Shown: in pieces, positions 11,259-23,340 of the stretch
Numbering within the stretch: the stretch's first letter is position 1
Layout: each line of letters starts with the position of its first letter
Source of the DNA: Brachyhypopomus gauderio
Taxonomy: Eukaryota > Chordata > Actinopteri > Gymnotiformes > Hypopomidae
NCBI RefSeq assembly: GCF_052324685.1
Contig: NC_135226.1
Coordinates: 16,393,384-16,457,383 of the forward strand
Direction of reading: 5' to 3'
DNA: 64,000 bases
The notes under the pieces: model-generated
Database searches by the model: none
Seen by the model: the letters and a program-made list of their open reading frames with translations, nothing else
Told to the model about the DNA's origin: nothing
Position numbers and translations under genes: made by a program

Positions 11259-11413
11259 CAGGGCCAGAGTGGGACACTTTTTCAGCCCGGGAGTTTTATG
11301 ACCAAATCCGGCCCAAAATTATTTTTCCCTCCCAATCGGCCCAAACTAGAGATTAACATGAACCGGCCCATCGGGAATCCTCCCGAATCTCCCGATTAGC
11401 CACTCCGGCTTTG
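11259..11413. mobile_element. hAT-type MITE (155 bp)
   Basis: The ends are CAGGGCCAGAGTGG and the complement of CAAAGCCGGAGTGG. The flanks are a perfect 8-bp duplication, ggttagcc, at 11251-11258 and 11414-11421. It has no coding capacity. Confidence 0.85.
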
Positions 11414-11421
11414 GGTTAGCC

Positions 11422-11914
11422 CCACCAGTAACCGTTTAGTCTAAGATCAGGCTCTGTTTGCCAATATACAGTTTTGTATGTTAGCACGAACAAAGCCTTT
11501 GGTAAGGTCTTGTATTGTTGCATGTCACACATGCCAGCTGGCTAACCAGGTTATGCAGCCTACCCCACTAAGTCCCATTCAGGTTCCAGGACCCTGACTG
11601 CATGGGATCCTTATCTGCATCTCTTCATCTCTGCATGAAGGTCTGGAGTAGAGACCACATGGGTGTTTCCTTGTTCCAGTGTGTGAGGTATCCACAGAAA
11701 ATATATGCACTGCAAAATGAAAAAAATGCTCATGCTTGTAATGTTGCACTTTGCTTAGTTGGGAACCTGTTGTGCTTCAGAGTGACATGGCCAGAATATA
11801 AAAAATACATAATTTAAATACAAGATTTCTAGCTGTACAACATCATTTTACATTGTAGACCTAAACAATGGGGAAGACGACTCTGATGGTCATGAATTAC
11901 AGTATGTGTATATG
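11422..11914. other. Intergenic, no gene seen
   Basis: Ordinary AT-rich sequence. The 71-codon frame here has no recognisable protein character. Confidence 0.7.
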
Positions 11915-12052
11915 AGAAGTGGCGAATGAGTGGAGATCAACTCACTCTCCCATGTTGGTCTCCGACTGATTCTGCAGATGCCAGTAAGAATACAACATAA
12001 CCTCAAGAGAGCACAACAGGGTGTATATAGATGCAGTGACGTGAAAATGTTA
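11915..12052 (+). promoter_or_regulatory. Conserved OR upstream block with TATA-like box
   Basis: This block aligns with 19430-19557, upstream of the related OR pseudogene. Both hold gatgagt(g/a)gagat or close variants, ctctcccat, aatacaa and tgtatatag (12022-12030 and 19534-19542). The TATA-like box lies ~400 bp before the ATG, leaving room for a non-coding exon and an intron that ends at the acceptor before the CDS. Conservation suggests a shared promoter, though recent common ancestry alone could explain it. Confidence 0.5.
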
Positions 12053-12423
12053 TCAGGTTAGGATGCATGAAACAGGTGTACCAGCAGTAGATGTACCAGC
12101 AGTAAACAGGTGTACCAGCAATACATTGTGGTCCAAAGAGAAATATTTTAGATATTTGAGTTAATTTACCATTATAAGTACTGAACATAAATAAAGCTAC
12201 GCATTTATAAAGGGTGGCATATAACAAGAATAGTAATATTAAATGTATACCGGTATTGGTCTTGCTGTTGAACTATACACAAATGTATTTTCTACTTAAA
12301 TAAATAATAGTACTTGAAATCCACCTGTGACTAGTGGCAGCACTGAATTAACCAGTCTCATAGTTGTAGACTTGTTTTGACAATAGCTACATTAAAATTA
12401 CTACATGGTTTTATACCTGCAGC

Positions 12424-13365
12424 ATGCAGAATCTTACTGCAGGAAATATTTCATTCACAACTTTCAAATTCATTTTCTATACTTTGGGGGAATGGAGGCC
12501 TCTTCTTTTCATTCCACATTTCCTGATGTTTTTATTATCTACTGTCTCAAACTCCACTCTCATATATTTAATTATATCTCAGAAAACACTGCACTCTCCT
12601 ATGCATGTACTAATAGGCCTACTGGCTGTGCTTGACTTGTGTTCTCCAATATTTATTATACCCAATATGCTACTCAGCTTTCTTTTTAACTGGGACTCGA
12701 TTTCTCTTACAGGCTGTTTAATACAAATGTTTTGCATTCATTATATTGGTTCATTTCAGTCTACTATTCTGTTGTGGATGGCATTGGATCGGTTCTTTGC
12801 CATATGCAGACCTCTTTATTATCACAAATATATGGAAGTCCCTAATTTCCTTAAATTTGTCATTGCACCACTTATTAGAAATTTAAGTTTAGATGTTTTA
12901 ATTGTCTATTTGGCTGGAAGATTGTCTTTCTGTGGGACAAATGAAATACATCACTGTTTTTGTGAACACATGGCATTGGTCCAGCTGGCCTGTGGAGATA
13001 TTTCTATTAACAACATAATAGGACTTACAGCTGTTTTTCTGATACCAACTGTAGATTTTGTTTTTGTTGCAACATCCTATGTAATGATATTTACTTCTGT
13101 AAGGAAATCTGGAAAGTCTAATTTAAAAGCTATTAACACTTGTGTTACACATATCTTTGTCATAATAGTTAGTTTGTCATGTGTTTTGATTGCTTTTTTG
13201 TCATACAGAATAAGAAATGACTTCTCTTCAGGAAGCCGAATTTTTCTGAGTACATTGTACATACTTTTTCCAAGCTGTTTTAACCCAATTATTTATGGAG
13301 TAAGGACAAAAGAAATAAGAGAACAGTTTCTAAAATTCATGAAAAACATAAATATTTTATCGTGA
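12424..13365 (+). CDS. Odorant receptor (type 1, class I-like), intact
   Basis: A 313-residue, single-exon seven-transmembrane receptor of normal OR length. Visible marks: an N-terminal glycosylation site NLT (3-5), LHSPM in loop 1 (56-60), Cys98 at the start of TM3, MALDRFFAIC at the end of TM3 (119-128, a variant of MAYDRYVAIC), Cys-rich extracellular loop 2 with HCFCEHMALVQLAC (177-190), SY in TM5 (218-219), KAINTC before TM6 (235-240) and NPIIYG in TM7 (287-292). The HCFCEHM loop resembles class I receptors. The start fits the intron acceptor ttttatacctgcag ending two bases before the ATG. Its closest local relatives are the pseudogene at 19875 and the gene at 24853. Expected role: ligand detection in olfactory neurons; the ligand is unknown. 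Confidence 0.93.
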   Translation: MQNLTAGNISFTTFKFIFYTLGEWRPLLFIPHFLMFLLSTVSNSTLIYLIISQKTLHSPMHVLIGLLAVLDLCSPIFIIPNMLLSFLFNWDSISLTGCLIQMFCIHYIGSFQSTILLWMALDRFFAICRPLYYHKYMEVPNFLKFVIAPLIRNLSLDVLIVYLAGRLSFCGTNEIHHCFCEHMALVQLACGDISINNIIGLTAVFLIPTVDFVFVATSYVMIFTSVRKSGKSNLKAINTCVTHIFVIIVSLSCVLIAFLSYRIRNDFSSGSRIFLSTLYILFPSCFNPIIYGVRTKEIREQFLKFMKNINILS

Positions 13366-14832
13366 CCATACCGTGACCATAACCATTGTTCTTTTTAATC
13401 ACATTTTGAAACTTACATTAAAAGTTTATTTTAAAATGAAAGAATGACATTTATATATTTTTGTGATTGTATTTCTCAAGTGATGTTTAGGCACCCTAAT
13501 ACAAGTTAAAGTTAAACACAGAGTGCTTTCTTCTTTTTATTATATTATCACATTATGAAATTGTAAACCTACTCTACTTGTAAGCAAAGAGAAGCAGTGT
13601 TGTGGCATGAAGAAGTAATTCTAGTAACATGTTGGAAATTCTGACTGCTTTTATTTTAACAACCTCTGAATACATTTTATTACAATATCATGATTTCATA
13701 TTGAATAATGCTTGCTTCATTTATAAATCTGATAAGTCCTGTTTAACAGCATCCAGTGTATTTCTCATATTAAATGTTATGGTGCAAAATACAATTATTA
13801 TACCGATGGTTTTCATTTAGAAGTAGCAGACATTATACAAATGTTGAGCAATGCTGAAAAGAAAAAAAAAAAATAAACCTTTCAGGCAGTTCATTGTTGT
13901 TTATGTTGTTGTTTTTGTGACATTTGTGCATCCCAGTTCAATATTAATAGGTGAAATCGATAAAAGTTAGAAATGTATCTTTCTTACATTTCCTACAGTT
14001 TCAGTTCAGTTTAAGTTCTACTTCAAGCTAGAACGGTCACAGTGCGTACACATGTATGGCAGCCTTCCAAGGTAAATGATGATTAGTTTTAAATGCAAGC
14101 AGGACATTTTATGTGGCTTGTGGATGTTGATGGAGAATTTAGGACAAATGCTTGACAATCACTTCAAAAAAACAAAACTAAATGATAAATGATAACTAAA
14201 ATGATAAACACCTTGCTGGAATGTCTGAAGAAGCAGCTCCTAAATCATTACAAACCCTGATGCTGCTTTTCTGTGCTGTTTGAATGATGTCGGCCATTCC
14301 ACAATTCCCCACAATGGAAATTAATTGGATCAAAGCCTATTGTCAGGTCTGCCCCTGGGAATTCCATTCATCACCTCCAGAGGTCACTATTGCACAGATG
14401 TTTGTAATGATCTAATTTATTAGGCTTTAAAAGGTGCAAGTTGCAACTACTCTGCATGAAGCATCTTTGTAGTAGGTTTTAAATGCTTAATGAGTTTACA
14501 TTCTATAGATTTTGCACCTTGGGGCTACAGCAATAATTTAATTTCCCACTGGGATTAATGAAGGTATATGTCTATTTAGCTGTCTGTTTGTCTGTTGCTA
14601 TGAGTGGAACTACAGGCGATGAACAACGAATCTGAAACACCTGTCATTTTAGTGTGGGAGGTTTTATGGGTAAATTGGACCAGCCTGGTGGCCAATCTTA
14701 ATTAATTACACATTGCACCAGTACGAGTGTGAAGGTTCAATTAGCAGGCGAAGAGCACAGTTTTGCTCAAAATATTGTAAAAATTAAAAATTAAATCCTT
14801 AATTAAAAGGATTAAAAATTTAAAAAATTTAA
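13366..14832. other. Intergenic, with a LINE 3' tail near 14500-14590
   Basis: Mostly AT-rich and featureless. Near 14510-14575 the run ttgcaccttggggctac ... tttcccactgggattaatga resembles the 3' end of a fish LINE or its SINE derivative, followed by tct-rich repeats. No credible coding frame is present. Confidence 0.55.
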
Positions 14833-16550
14833 TTGCAAAATATTGCAATCATTCAACAGAGATTCAACTGCAATCAACTGTATTTAGAAATATCAGCATG
14901 GTTAACTGAATTTTTTAATCGATGTACTCCTAAATTATTATCAAAACTATATAAATTATTGTTAAAATTTGATGACTCAATCTCTCTTCCGATAGCCAAA
15001 TGGGAACGAGATCTCTCTATTAATCCAGATCAACACTTTTGGACAGATATATGTACAAATATTTTCATAATAAGTAAAAACCCCAACTTACAACTTATAC
15101 AATACAAAGTCCTTCATAGAACACACTATACAGGACAAAGGATGTTCCAAATGGGCCTAGCACAAACACATGCACCCACTGTACAGGCAATGTAACCGAT
15201 AACTATATGCATGCTATATGGGACTGTAGGCCTGTTCAGGAATACTGGCAGAAGGTATGTGTAGACTTGTCCACGTGGTTTAAATGCTGTATTCCAACTT
15301 CACCCAGACTGTGCATCCTCCTAGGAGACGTCAGTGAATTGGCTATGGAGGCAAACACATCACACACAGTTCTTACTGCTCTATGCATCGCCAAGAAAAC
15401 CATTCTCATTAATTGGAAAGCAAAAAAGGACCTGTATATTACTCATTACAAAAATTTATTACTCGATCACATCTGTCTGGAGAGAATGTCTACTTCCTCT
15501 AAAGACCAGTTAGAGGAATTTAATTCTCTTTGGTTCCCACTGATCAGTTCCATTAGCTAGTTGGGGTGGTTGGCTGGGGCATCAGCTCCCGGGTGGCCTA
15601 GTTGGTGGCTGGGGATCGACTCTGGGGGGACTGCTCGTGCCGGCCACTTTCTGGGCTGGAGGACCAGGGCTGCTGACCTGGGATGTTTGTGTGTTTGCCC
15701 TGGCTGGTGGGGCGGGGGGGTGGGGGGAGCAGGTGCTGGCCCTTAGTGGGGGGGCTGGCCTCCTCTGCGGGGCTAGGTGGTGGGACCCAGAGCCTGGGGC
15801 CTGGGACCGCCCAACCCCGTGCTGGGGCCCTGCTCGCGCGGGGGGGCACGCCGCTGGGTGGAGTGGGTCGGTCGGCCTTGTGTCGGGTCTGGGTCTTGGG
15901 GCTCAGAGGTGCCTGGGTGGTGGGGGTGGGGCAGTGGCTGTTGGGGGGATCTGGGGTGGGCCGGAGGTGCTGGGTTCCAGACTCAGACCAGCACATCTTC
16001 ACCCTGTCGATGTCTATTGTTGTATGATTATTGTGCAATTGGTATGGTTGTGGGTGCCTACATGGGTGTGATGTGCATATAGGACAAGGTGTGTGGGTGT
16101 ATATGTGTGTGGAGATGTATACATGGGATGAATGTGTATGGGTGTACATATGGGATGAATGTGTGTGGGTGTATACGTGTGTGAGAGAGAATATGTGTTT
16201 AGGTGTATGTGGATGTCCAGACCGGCTACTCTCGGCGGTGGGGGTGGTGGGGGTCTGGGCTTGGATGCGGTGACGGAGTGGGATGTCCCCCTAGTCTCCC
16301 CGGGTTGACCACTCCCTGCCTCGAGCGGAGGGGGTTGTGGGGGGGTGTAGTGAAGCTCGGTGCCCAATGAGCCACACTCTCCTCTTCCAGAGGACCATTT
16401 CCTTTGGACGCATTCCCACCCACCCACCCTCCACACATACATACACACATACACACACAGTCCTTTTACATTTAGGATCCTGGGGGGCAGGCATGATACC
16501 CAGAGGTTGACGAGGTGGGCTTGCTGCCATGGTCTCACCCGTGGCAAAAT
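14833..16550 (+). mobile_element. 5'-truncated L1-like LINE with G-rich 3' UTR
   Basis: Two frames cover the C-terminal part of a fish L1-type ORF2. The first (14833-15195) has LIQYKVLHRTHYTGQRMFQMG. The second (15207-15560) has MHAIWDCRPVQEYW, part of the Cys-His segment at the ORF2 end, and finishes at LISSIS. The two frames are offset, so one frameshift separates them near 15175. A very G-rich stretch (about 15560-16350) with tgtgtgggtgtat repeats follows, as in the 3' UTR of fish L1 elements. It ends in gtggcaaaatttcaaattta and an AT repeat to ~16625. All long frames in the G-rich part are compositional artefacts. Confidence 0.75.
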
Positions 16551-16639
16551 TTCAAATTTACTAAATCTACTATTTGTAAATTTAAATTTACTATTTGTAA
16601 ATTTAAATTTACAAATTTACTAAAGCAGTGGTTGTGTTG

Positions 16640-18770
16640 TCTGTGTATCGTGTTGCCCAGGATTAAATTTAAGCAGATTGTATAGTGGTTGTGAAATCGC
16701 AGCATAAGAATCTATCCAGGGTCTGCAGTAGTTGCAGAGGCCTAAGAAAGCTCACAATTTATGCACTGTGGTTGGTAGCAACATTGCATTGATTGCAGAA
16801 TTTCTTGCAGGCAAAATTTCTCTAGAACCCTGGGTAACCCACTGTCCCAAATATTGCACACCAGGACAACACAACTGAGCTTTGTAATGACTGGCCTTGT
16901 GTCCCTTGCTAGCAAAAATCAAGAGCCTTCACATCTATTTAAGCAGACAGTTTCAGACAAAGTAGTGACCTGAGCTCCTGTATCTACAATAAATGAAAAA
17001 TCCTGTTCCCTCATTTGAACATCAACAAAAAGACTCTGTGTATGGGCAGAAGTGGCAGGGAAAATTAGTTTAAAGCTGGGGCAGAAGGAGAAGTTGACAC
17101 CTGTGTACATCCTTGCAATGCTTTGATCAGCATGGACAATTGTTCTGGTGAAATGCCATGCATGTATAGAGGCAGAAACATGGCCTGGCTCTAGATCAAG
17201 GTCCAATCTGTCCTTGATCTAGAGCCAGGCCATGGCTCCACTTAACTTTACGCCAATTTGGAACAGCTGTCCAAAATGTGGACCCTCAGCAGTGCAATCA
17301 ATACTGTCATTACTGTAAGACTCAATGCCACAATGACGAAGGAAGACTCTTTCAAACCGCTCACAATACTCTATAGCTGATTCACCCTTCCTTTGCTTAC
17401 AGTTGGTTATCTGCACCCAGTCAGTTGTCTTGACATTTATGGCTAATCCATTCTGTAAAAACTTTCCACCCTCTATTAATATCCTGACCATTATCACCTA
17501 AATCATCTGATATTTTATTATCAAGTTTCCTAGTGTTAGAAATGTTAAGGACCTGGCTTGCTATTGCTACAGCATCATTAGGATGAAATGAATACAGGTT
17601 TCTCTTCTTTTCCATAAGGTCAATGAAAGACCCATTTCCCTCGGATGTTTAAATTCTTTAGACAATCTGTCCAGTGTAGCTGCATCCAAAGGGATGTGGC
17701 CAATCTGGACCCTTGTCTCCTTGACTTCACCACCCTTATTAAGGACCTCAGCAGACCTGATTGTAATTGGTCTCATCTGAAGTACAGTATTGCTAGCAGG
17801 TTCAGAATTCTCATCAGAGTGAGGATTCTGATCCATCTGAGTGGAACACATCTAAGTCCGAATACAACCTAGCCAACATTGGAGGATTTTCATCCTCTGT
17901 GTAGCATGGCAGACCTGGAGGAGGAGCAATGGCTAGAGGTCGACACTGGCGCTTAGGTTTGAGGTTAGCATGTAACTGTTCAACCTTGGTCAGTGATTGC
18001 TGGAGCTTTTTACATTTTCTTTGGGCATTTAGTGCAGATGTTTTATGCTTTTTACACTCGCTAGTTAGTTCTAGGATTTTTCCCGCAGCTTCCTCTAGCT
18101 TTTCCTCAAGGTGCCCAAGTTTATACCCCCACTATTGTTTTAGAACAAAAAGACATTAATTCACTGAGTCATGTTTGATACCATAGCCCAAAGCTGTCTT
18201 GCAATCAGTAACAGACCATTCATTCTCAGTAGGAAAACCTTTGCAAGAAAAGTACTCTGACCTTTTTTGCTCATTTACATGTTTTTTGACTATATTGCCA
18301 ATTACTATTTCAAATTCAGAGTCAGACCACTGGGGTATTTCAGTCCCACCCTTAACTAGTGTGCTTTTCCTATAGTTAAAGTGGTTTCCAGTAACAATTA
18401 CCATTTGACTGAGCATTCTGGCCATTTGAGAACATGGTGAGGCGACTAGTGACAAACAACCAAAACAAAAACAGCCACAAAATGCTGGGTTTTACCAGTG
18501 ACAAACCACAAACAAAACAAAAACAGCCACAAACGCTAGGTTTTATCAGCGGCAAAAACAAACTTCTCTCAGAAACAGAGGATAACAGCCACAAACACTA
18601 GGTTTTAACAGTGACAAACCATAAACCAAACAAAAACAGCCACAAACGCTAGGTTTTATCAGTGACAAAATACAAACATCTCTCAGGAGCAGAGAGGATA
18701 ACAGCCACAAACACTAGGTTTTATCAGTGACAAAGAGTAAACTTCTTTAAGGGGGGTAAATGGGGGATGA
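16640..18770 (-). mobile_element. LTR retroelement fossil (gag-protease part)
   Basis: On the minus strand, gag-like frames lie at about 17851-17219 (IEYCERFERVFLRHCG is visible). A retropepsin with FIVDTGAQVTTLSE, the Asp-Thr-Gly active-site motif, follows at about 17206-16919. Retrovirus-like or Gypsy-type affinity is likely, but no reverse transcriptase remains to decide. The copy is clearly broken, with several breaks, and old. A minisatellite occupies its upstream leader side. The outer limits are approximate. Confidence 0.7.
18472..18745. repeat. Minisatellite with alternating spacing
   Basis: Five copies of cagccacaaacgctaggttt-type units start at 18472, 18524, 18586, 18637 and 18702. 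The spacings of 52, 62, 51 and 65 show a higher-order unit of about 114-116 bp: the second and fourth units are followed by an extra segment with ctctcag. It lies in the leader side of the LTR fossil. Confidence 0.85.
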
Positions 18771-19429
18771 AGGTGAGGAAGAAGAGGAGTTTAAGGAGGG
18801 GTCACTGTGGGATGAAGGTGAGGGCACTTGGGCAATCTACATTGGGTTGGGTAGTTGATAGTCGTCACCTTAGGGTTAAGACTTCAAAGGTTATACAAAC
18901 AAAGGACAGAGGTGCTGGGCATGCAAAGGTGGGCAATCATCACACTTCTCAGGGATTCTGATGGTTGCCTCACCAGGGGTTGACAGACAGTAGACGATTA
19001 ATAATCTCTATAGAGACAAAGGGGTGAGATCTGAAAGAAGCATATTTTCTCTCATCTGGGTATATTTTTTCCTCTACAGTAATTTTACAAACCTGCCTAA
19101 TAGCTGCTGATTGAGTAAATAAACATCACTTATAGTACATGTGCACTTTTGTTCAATAAATGAATGATGTCATGTTTATTTTCTTATTTCTTTGAATTAT
19201 TTGTGATGTCTTTCTTGTGGCATTCAGATGTTTAAAATAAAGTACAGTTTTATTGAACTGCATGGTCCTGATTACTGTGACGGGAGAATTAAAGGAATAT
19301 CCTAGGTCAGGGCACTAAGAAATACACAATTGCTTAACCACACATTCATTATTATATCAAAACACCAAACCTATCCTTACATACCTTTTTGAGGGAAACC
19401 TGACAGACTGTAGCTACAGTAGAAATTAT
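18771..19429. other. Intergenic, no gene seen
   Basis: It begins with a purine-rich run with a short near-duplication (gggatgaaggtgagg at ~18773 and ~18809), then becomes AT-rich. No credible coding frame. Confidence 0.65.
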
Positions 19430-19557
19430 TTGTGATGGAGGATGAGTAGAGATGAAATGCTCTCCCATTTCCATCACTTACTGCAGCTTCAAAAGCTTGT
19501 GGGAATACAAAATCTCATGAGATGACAGCCACCTGTATATAGAGACAAAGACATTAA
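19430..19557 (+). promoter_or_regulatory. Retained OR promoter-like block of the truncated gene
   Basis: Homologous to 11915-12052 (see there), with the TATA-like tgtatatag at 19534-19542. It survives ~330 bp upstream of an OR remnant that has lost its first third. Confidence 0.5.
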
Positions 19558-19874
19558 GGTTTTATGAAGCATTAGGAAAACAAAGAAGACAAATAGCCCG
19601 CATTATAGGCTGGATTTTGACATTTCTAAACCTCTGTTGTTCTAAAGAGAGCAATGTATATTTTGTATATTAACTTTGCACAATGTACTATAGATTAGAT
19701 GCATTTCTTTATATGTAGGTTTTGTTGTAAAATTAATCACTGCAAAATTTTGTTTAGATTTGATAAGTATGATGCATGCATAAGCCTGCGTTACAAATTT
19801 GACAAATGAAAAATAAATTTTTCCAATGTAATGTTCCTAGTTACTGATTATAAATAGATTACAGATCTATTTAT

Positions 19875-20534
19875 GCAGGCTGCTTAATACAAATGTTTTC
19901 TATTCAATATCTGGGTGGATTCCAGTCTACTCTGCTGGTGTGGATGGCCTTGGATCGGTTCTTTGCCATATGCAGACAACTTAATTTTCATACATATATG
20001 GAAATCACCAACTTTAAAAAGTTCATTACTGTGCCTGTTATTAGAAATGGACTTGTGATTGTCATATTAGTTGCTTTGGCTGGAAAGTTGAAATTTTGTA
20101 TAACTAATGAGATAGATCATTGTTTTTGTGAACACATGGCATTGGTTCAACTGGCATGTGGAGATACTTCTGTCAACAACGTAGCAGGACTTATTGCTAC
20201 TTTTTTAATAACGACTGTAGATTTTATTTTCATTACAGCATCTTATGTAGTTATATTTACTTCTGTTACAAAATCTGGGAAATTCCAGTGGAAGGCTATT
20301 AACACTTATTTTACGCACATAATTGTTATGACAGTTAATTTAACGTTTGCCTTGATTGCTTTTTTGTCATACAGAATAAGAAATAACTTCTTGTCTAACA
20401 ACCGGATTTTTCTGAGTACAATGTATATACTTTTTCCAAGCTGCTTCAACCCCATTATTTATGGAGTAAGAACAAAAAAAATAAGAGAACATTTTTTAAA
20501 ACTCTTGAGTAATGTGAAAATGTTACCACAGTAA
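19875..20534 (+). pseudogene. Odorant receptor pseudogene, 5'-truncated
   Basis: The surviving frame (213 codons from the first ATG at 19893) matches residues ~97-310 of the OR at 12424. Homology starts at GCLIQMF (19875), so the N-terminus, TM1, TM2 and loop 1 are missing. Retained motifs are WMALDRFFAICR, HCFCEHMALVQLACGD, SY in TM5, KAINTY (the usual Cys is Tyr) and NPIIYG. The interval between the TATA-like box and this point is ~340 bp, against ~690 bp in the intact relative, so a deletion of about 350 bp explains the loss. The rest of the frame has no stop, so decay is recent. A functional truncated receptor is very unlikely. Confidence 0.9.
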
Positions 20535-22044
20535 GCCAGTGATGAAGACTATAGCAATGAAGTGTTATTCAACAACAGAATGTTTATAGACCCCTTACAA
20601 TTAAAAGTATCATTAATAATAAACACTGATGGTTTTATATGGTTATTATTGTTGCAATTAATATTCATTTTAAGTCCTTATAGCTGTATTATAGCATTGG
20701 TTGGCTGTCACAGTCATGGGGACAATGAGTTCTGCACATTTTTATGTTTCTCATTTTCTTTTTCCATTTTCCACCAAAAACTAAACCAACACGTAAGGAC
20801 ATAACGCACACAAAAGGGACTAGAACACGCACATGGCTAATTAAACAAAACATACATGAATGACAGCTGGGGGAGGGTCTAACCATGGTAGTTACATCTT
20901 AATTTTTTTTAGCTTTTCTCAAATTATATTTGATTTAGTTAAAATCTTAGATTTTGCTTTAATGCCAGTTAAAATATTTTTCCCCCAAAGCCAAACTAAC
21001 TCGGCTACAACTGATTTTTAAAATTACAAATATTTGTAATTATGTAATATTTATTATGTTGAATAAACTAATTAAAATACTCAAATTTGTTATAGGTAAT
21101 TTTATTAGCTTTTCTCAATTTAATTTTCTGATTTACAAGTACAATTTCAAATTAAACAGTCTGAAATTCCCCTTTAATAAAATAACTGTACAGAGTAGAC
21201 AATAGTGCAATACAAGTGTAGTGAAGTGGTCAAAAGAGATGGAGGATTAGGAAGGGATAACCGTAGGCTACCAGTGTAGCAACATGTATGAACAGTAGTG
21301 CAATATAATAGCTTATGGCTGGTTATTGAAAAGTTTAGTGCAGTTCTTTAGGACACAGTGGTAGGGGGTATTAAGAGGGTTAGAAAGTGCAATGTGAGCA
21401 GTAGTGCATGTATGAGATGTGTGGGTGCATAACATTTCTTGTAAGTACTGTTACTAGGTTTGACTCCCATTGTGAGTTTTTGAAGCCACCAAGATGGCTG
21501 CACGGACGCTGCCATCTTGAAAATTGGAGCCAGAGCATGCGCATTAGAACTGGTAGGCAGGACAGTATCTCCGCCAGAGACCGTATCTCCATTCGTTAGG
21601 ATACGCCCACCAGTATAGACACTTTTGACGTTTTACAAAATAAACAAAGGTAAAAGGTTTTAATACTGCTGTCGAGAGTTTTGCTGTCGAGAGTTTTGCT
21701 GTTGAGCGCGTTCACATTTGAGCATCTGGTATTAGATGTCAACCAACGCAGCTATTAACTGTCAATCACCTTATCTCCACACTCCTTTAAATAACGCTTA
21801 ATTACTTCTATAAAATCTGTTTATCGTAGAGAAAAACACTGGGAGAGATACTAACGCAATGGGGTCTTATAGAATTGACAAAATATAATTGCTCAAAAAA
21901 CTTATTTTACGTGTAATAAAAATTCAAAGTTTCTCGTCTGGCCCGTTCACTTACATGGGAATGGGAGGGGTTAAAAGTTGTACTGCAGCCAGCCACTAGA
22001 GGGCAGCTGACACACGGAGGCTTCACTTTTCACTCATGTCGTCC
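20535..22044. other. Intergenic, repeat-like but unclassified
   Basis: AT-rich to ~21180. From 21180 to 21420 a run with recurrent agtgcaatnt motifs looks like a decayed repeat. 21470-22030 is GC-richer, with caccaagatggctgc, a short tandem tgctgtcgagagttt duplicated near 21670, and ccactagagggcag; all look repeat-derived. No gene is seen. Confidence 0.5.
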
Positions 22045-22390
22045 AGTCCGTTCGAAATAGACTACTACATACTGGATACTGCATACTGGACTCAGTGTAT
22101 ACTGGATACTGCATACTGGTCCTCGTAGTAGTATGCAGTACAGTTTCCAGTATGCGACAAAAGCAAAGCACACTACGGGGTCACGTGATCGTAGCGTTGC
22201 ATGATGGGATGCAGTACACCACGAAGATAGCTCTGTTCGCGTACTGGAATATTTTGCGGAAGTAGTAGGTCATCCGGGTATGTTTCGCGTACTGGAAATT
22301 TTCATTTTGGTCACATACTGCATACGACATACTGATTTGGGGCTCGATCAGTATGCCAGTAGTATGTAGTAGACTATTTCGAACACAGCC
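22045..22390. mobile_element. MITE with ttcgaaatag termini (family M)
   Basis: The ends read cgttcgaaatagactactac and gtagactatttcgaac, an inverted repeat. Internal tactgcatactgg motifs recur on both strands. A second copy in the opposite orientation lies at 47206-47544 inside a solo LTR, with the same internal order when reversed. It is non-coding. The superfamily and target duplication are unresolved. Confidence 0.75.
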
Positions 22391-22514
22391 ACGGTCTCTG
22401 GGACAGACACAAACACAGGCACAGGCATCCACGTCATCGCTCTGGCTGCTTGCCAGTCTTTTATTTACTTGTGGAATTTAGAAAGTGATTTCATATTTTA
22501 ATATCTGCATATAT

Positions 22515-23340
22515 TCATGTGGCCTTCAGATTAGCTCAAAAACAGTGCTCAGAGAGCTTCATGGAATGGGTTTCCATGGTCGAGCAGCTGCATCCAAGCC
22601 ATACATCACAAAGTGCAAAGCGTCGGATGCAGTGGTGTAAAGCACACTGCCACTGGACTCTAGAGCAGTGCAGGCATGTTCTCTGGAGTGATGAATCGTG
22701 CTTCTCCATCTGGCGATCTGATGGATGAGTCTGGGTTTAGCGGTTTTCAGGAGAAAGGTACTTGTCTGACTGTATTGTGCCAAGTGTAAAGTTTGGTGGA
22801 GGGGGGATTATGGTGTGGCATTGCTTTTCAGGAGCTGGGCTTGGCCCCTTAGTTTCAGTGAAAGGAACTCTGAATGTTTCATCATACCAAGACATTATGG
22901 ACAATTCCATGCTCCCAACTTTGTGAGAAGAGTTTGGATCTGGCCCCTTCCTCATCCAACAAGACTGTGCACCAGTGCACAAGGTCCATAATGATATGGA
23001 TGCTAGAGTCTGGTGTGGATGAACTTGACTGGCCTGCACAGAGTCCTGATCTCAACCCACCTAAACACCTTTGGGATTAATTAGAGCGAAGACTGAGAGC
23101 CAGGCCTTCTCATCCAACATCAGTATGTGACTTCACAAATGCACTTCTAGAAGAATGGTCAAAAATCCCCATAAACACACTCATAAACCTTGTGGACAGC
23201 CTTCCTCGAAGAGTTGAAGCTGTTGTAGCTGCAAAAGGTGGACCAATGTCATATTGAACACTATGGATTAGGAATGGGATGTCACTTAAACTCATATGTG
23301 AATCAAGGTGAGTGAATACATTTGGCAATATAGTGTATCA
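22515..23340 (+). mobile_element. Tc1-like transposon remnant
   Basis: The translated pieces read MQWCKAHCHWTLEQCRHVLWSDESCFSIW (first catalytic Asp region, shown in short form around WSDES) and, later, LDWPAQSPDLNPPKHLW, where the usual catalytic Glu position reads Lys. Frame breaks separate these parts. The right end, gtgaatacatttggcaatat, is a known type of fish Tc1 inverted repeat. The left end and the DNA-binding half are missing. Confidence 0.85.

Noticed and set aside
15560-16550. Several long frames on both strands
   Set aside because: They follow G-rich repeats in a LINE 3' UTR, overlap in many frames and show no protein family character.
18450-18745. CRISPR-like array
   Set aside because: Spacers are themselves repeated and related, units vary, and the context is a vertebrate retroelement; it is a minisatellite.
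22181-22432. 83-codon minus-strand frame
   Set aside because: It runs through a palindromic MITE.
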